A DNA stretch of 8,057 bases from Clostridia bacterium (GTDB taxonomy: Bacteria > Bacillota > Clostridia > Christensenellales > Borkfalkiaceae), in the NCBI GenBank assembly GCA_017648525.1, contig JAGCIP010000100.1:1-8057 (forward strand), given 5' to 3'. The position numbers were made by a program, and so were the translations under genes. Below are positions 6,601-8,057 of this stretch, piece by piece; position 1 is the first letter of the stretch, and each line of letters begins with the position of its first letter. The notes under the pieces were generated by a model. The model did no database searches. It was given only the letters and a program-made list of their open reading frames with translations, and was not told the DNA's origin.

Positions 6601-7449
6601 ATGCCAAAAGATTCAAGACAGCCTATAGTAGAAAACTCAGTATTGCCGTTAAACAATTTGCTTTATCAAGTTTCGCACGGTTTTGCCTTTATAAATAAAA
6701 ACGACCCTGATATTGAAGGACCGCATCTTCACGATAGTTTTGAAATTTACGTAAACGTTGCGGGCGACGTATCTTTTTTGATAGGCGATAAAATTTCACC
6801 CGTTCAAAAAGGCGAAATTGCGTTTAGCAAACCCAACGTAATACACCATTGTATTTACAATAAGTCTTGCATGGTTGAACATTACGTGCTATGGGTAAAA
6901 CTACCTAACGACTCCCCCTTGATAAATTTAATTAACTCCCAAACCTTTTCGCCTTTTATCTCTTTTAACGAGCAGACAAAAGAAATGCTTTTAGACTTAT
7001 TAGAAAAACTGTACTTAATTAAAGACCAAACTGACACTAACGCAAAGACTCTATCCACCGCATATCTATTGCAAATTCTTGCAATATTAAACACGGGCGA
7101 AAACCTTTTTAGCAAAAAAGTTCTAAACCGTACCTTACCAAAAGAATTTAGCAATTTATTAAACCAAATTGAAAAAAATTTTACTAATTTTAATAAGGTC
7201 AGCGATATATCTAAAGAAGCATTCGTTAGTACGGCGACTATAAACCGTTGGTTTAGAAAATACTTACACCTTTCCCCAAAGGAATATTTACTTACAAAAA
7301 AATTATCCTATGCAAAATCCCTTTTGTCAAAAGGCTACACAGTTGCAGAAGCAAGTTACACGGCAGGGTTTTTTGATTCTTCTCACTTTATTTCGGTGTT
7401 TAAAAAAAGGTTTAAGCAAACCCCATTTAACTATAAAAAAAGCGTATAA
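6601..7449 (+). CDS. AraC-family transcriptional regulator with cupin sensor domain
   Basis: This 282-residue protein has the two-domain build of sugar-responsive AraC regulators. Residues about 20-100 form the cupin-like AraC-binding domain, with HLHDSFEIY (42-50) providing the usual HxH...E pattern, then GDVSFLIGDK and KGEIAFSKPNVIHH. Residues about 188-280 form the DNA-binding domain with two helix-turn-helix units: the first around 200-222 (VSDISKEAFVSTATINRWF), the second around 247-271, carrying the family signature AGFFDSSHFISVFKKRF before TPFNY. It probably binds the intergenic repeat and activates the divergent beta-helix operon when its sugar is bound. Start: the only upstream Shine-Dalgarno, AGGAA at 6584-6588, is 12 nt from the ATG, rather far; an ATT at 6598 would be better spaced but is a very rare start, so the ATG is kept. 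The ligand cannot be told from sequence. Confidence 0.92.
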   Translation: MPKDSRQPIVENSVLPLNNLLYQVSHGFAFINKNDPDIEGPHLHDSFEIYVNVAGDVSFLIGDKISPVQKGEIAFSKPNVIHHCIYNKSCMVEHYVLWVKLPNDSPLINLINSQTFSPFISFNEQTKEMLLDLLEKLYLIKDQTDTNAKTLSTAYLLQILAILNTGENLFSKKVLNRTLPKEFSNLLNQIEKNFTNFNKVSDISKEAFVSTATINRWFRKYLHLSPKEYLLTKKLSYAKSLLSKGYTVAEASYTAGFFDSSHFISVFKKRFKQTPFNYKKSV

Positions 7450-7466
7450 ACTTAATAACCATTTAC

Positions 7467-7497
7467 AAAAAAAGCACGACAAATTTGTCGTGCTTTT
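7467..7497. terminator. Strong bidirectional intrinsic terminator
   Basis: 7470-7497 is a perfect 28-base palindrome: AAAAGCACGACA pairs with TGTCGTGCTTTT around a short AATT centre. The + strand ends in TTTTAATTGCTTTTAA; the - strand ends in seven T residues, from the A-run 7467-7473. It lies 17 nt after the AraC-family stop and 16 nt beyond the stop of the leftward DUF4434 gene, so it serves both. Confidence 0.9.
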
Positions 7498-7510
7498 AAT
7501 TGCTTTTAAT
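7491..7510. repeat. Exact tandem 10-bp duplication in the terminator tail
   Basis: TGCTTTTAAT at 7491-7500 is repeated without a gap at 7501-7510. The first unit contains the 3' arm and T-tail of the hairpin, so the duplication adds a second T-run after the + strand terminator. Likely a replication-slippage product with little or no function. Confidence 0.7.
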
Positions 7511-7513
7511 TTT

Positions 7514-8056
7514 TTATTTATTACCGCCGTAATATCTCTTGTATAGATTATTAAGGTTTTGTGCAGATGGAAATATGGATTGTGGACTCAAGAAGTGTGA
7601 AAACTCAAAAGTAATCATCTTGTCAACGTATGGCTCGGCAATTTCTATTCTCTTTCTCATAAGGTCAAACGGAATGGGGAAATACATACGTCTAACGTCA
7701 CGCTCAAAAGTTTCAACGTTTGCCCAAAGACTAATATTGTGCTTATCGCAAAGTCCTTTCATTGCTTTTAGATAACCTTCGTAATCTTCTAACGGAGAAG
7801 TGCCGTCTTGGAAAGCGCAATCGTCTATGTCTTTTCCTGCCTTTTCCCAAATATCATCCCATTCTTCCGCCGTTCGCTGGGGAGTAAACGGCTCTTTACT
7901 AAACAAACTACTGTTAAAAAAAGGACTAACTAGAACACGCTTATCTGGCGTTTTATCTTTACAAAGAGCAGCAAGTCCACCCATAATTTCTTTTATGTTC
8001 AAAATTTTGGTGTTCGTTTCGTGCGGGATATACCAACCCTTAAATGACGGAATATC
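7514..8056 (-). CDS. DUF4434-type TIM-barrel protein, 5' end outside window
   Basis: The frame is open to the right edge, so only the C-terminal 180 residues are seen. A TTG at 8002 is not the start, because the family motif FKGWYIPHE (residues 5-13 of the visible part) lies upstream of it in the same frame. Other features of the DUF4434 family are LVSPFFN (42-48), DDCAFQDG (78-85), SLWANVETFERD (109-120) and MITFEFSHFLSPQS (147-160). These map to beta-strands of a glycoside-hydrolase-like TIM barrel. E13 and E115 lie where acid/base residues would be expected, but no reaction is established here. DUF4434 proteins are found in polysaccharide-use loci, mainly of gut bacteria, which fits this site. 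It converges on the AraC gene and has its own upstream promoter outside the window, so it may belong to a neighbouring operon for the same glycan. Family fairly sure, function unknown. Confidence 0.75.
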   Translation of the reverse strand, partial: DIPSFKGWYIPHETNTKILNIKEIMGGLAALCKDKTPDKRVLVSPFFNSSLFSKEPFTPQRTAEEWDDIWEKAGKDIDDCAFQDGTSPLEDYEGYLKAMKGLCDKHNISLWANVETFERDVRRMYFPIPFDLMRKRIEIAEPYVDKMITFEFSHFLSPQSIFPSAQNLNNLYKRYYGGNK

Positions 8057-8057
8057 A

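Noticed and set aside
7514..8002. TTG at 8002 as the start of the DUF4434 gene
   Set aside because: The family motif GWYIPHE is encoded upstream in the same frame and the frame runs on to the edge, so the TTG is internal.

Overview
The window looks like a chromosomal carbohydrate-use locus from an AT-rich Bacillota, most likely an uncultured gut or rumen Clostridia-type bacterium. The grounds are AT-rich DNA (judged by eye), strong AGGAG-type ribosome binding sites, sigma-A-like promoter boxes, TAA stops throughout, and an SH3b-NlpC/P60 wall hydrolase next door. No species can be named from the sequence alone, and there is no RNA gene, CRISPR array or insertion sequence.

Layout: (1) the 3' part of a rightward SH3b-NlpC/P60 cell-wall peptidase, ending at a perfect hairpin that also serves the next, convergent operon. 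(2) A leftward operon of five genes read from about 6525 down to 704. Four tandem paralogous right-handed beta-helix proteins of the GH28/pectate-lyase-3 type come first, at 6476-5292, 5257-4076, 4059-2860 and 2846-1647. A ten-helix EamA/DMT-type membrane transporter follows at 1636-704. Gaps between genes are only 10-34 nt and each beta-helix gene has its own good Shine-Dalgarno. (3) A 124-nt divergent control region. (4) A rightward AraC-family activator (6601-7449) with a cupin sensor domain, closed by a second perfect bidirectional hairpin. (5) The 3' part of a leftward DUF4434-type TIM-barrel gene that continues beyond the right edge.

Reading as a system: the AraC protein probably senses a sugar and switches on the divergent operon. 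The operon promoter has a good -10 but a poor -35, and a 7-bp direct repeat spaced 21 bp lies just upstream, as expected for an AraC-type operator. The four beta-helix proteins have no signal peptide, so they should act in the cytoplasm on an imported oligosaccharide. They keep the three aspartates and the histidine expected of GH28 at near-standard spacing, but lack a recognisable RxK uronate-binding motif, so the substrate is probably not plain polygalacturonate. They form two pairs (two of 399 aa; 393 and 394 aa), and the 399-aa pair carries clear signs of recent gene conversion over its 5' 150 nt. The main novelty is this four-gene cytosolic beta-helix array of unknown substrate with its own regulator and transporter.
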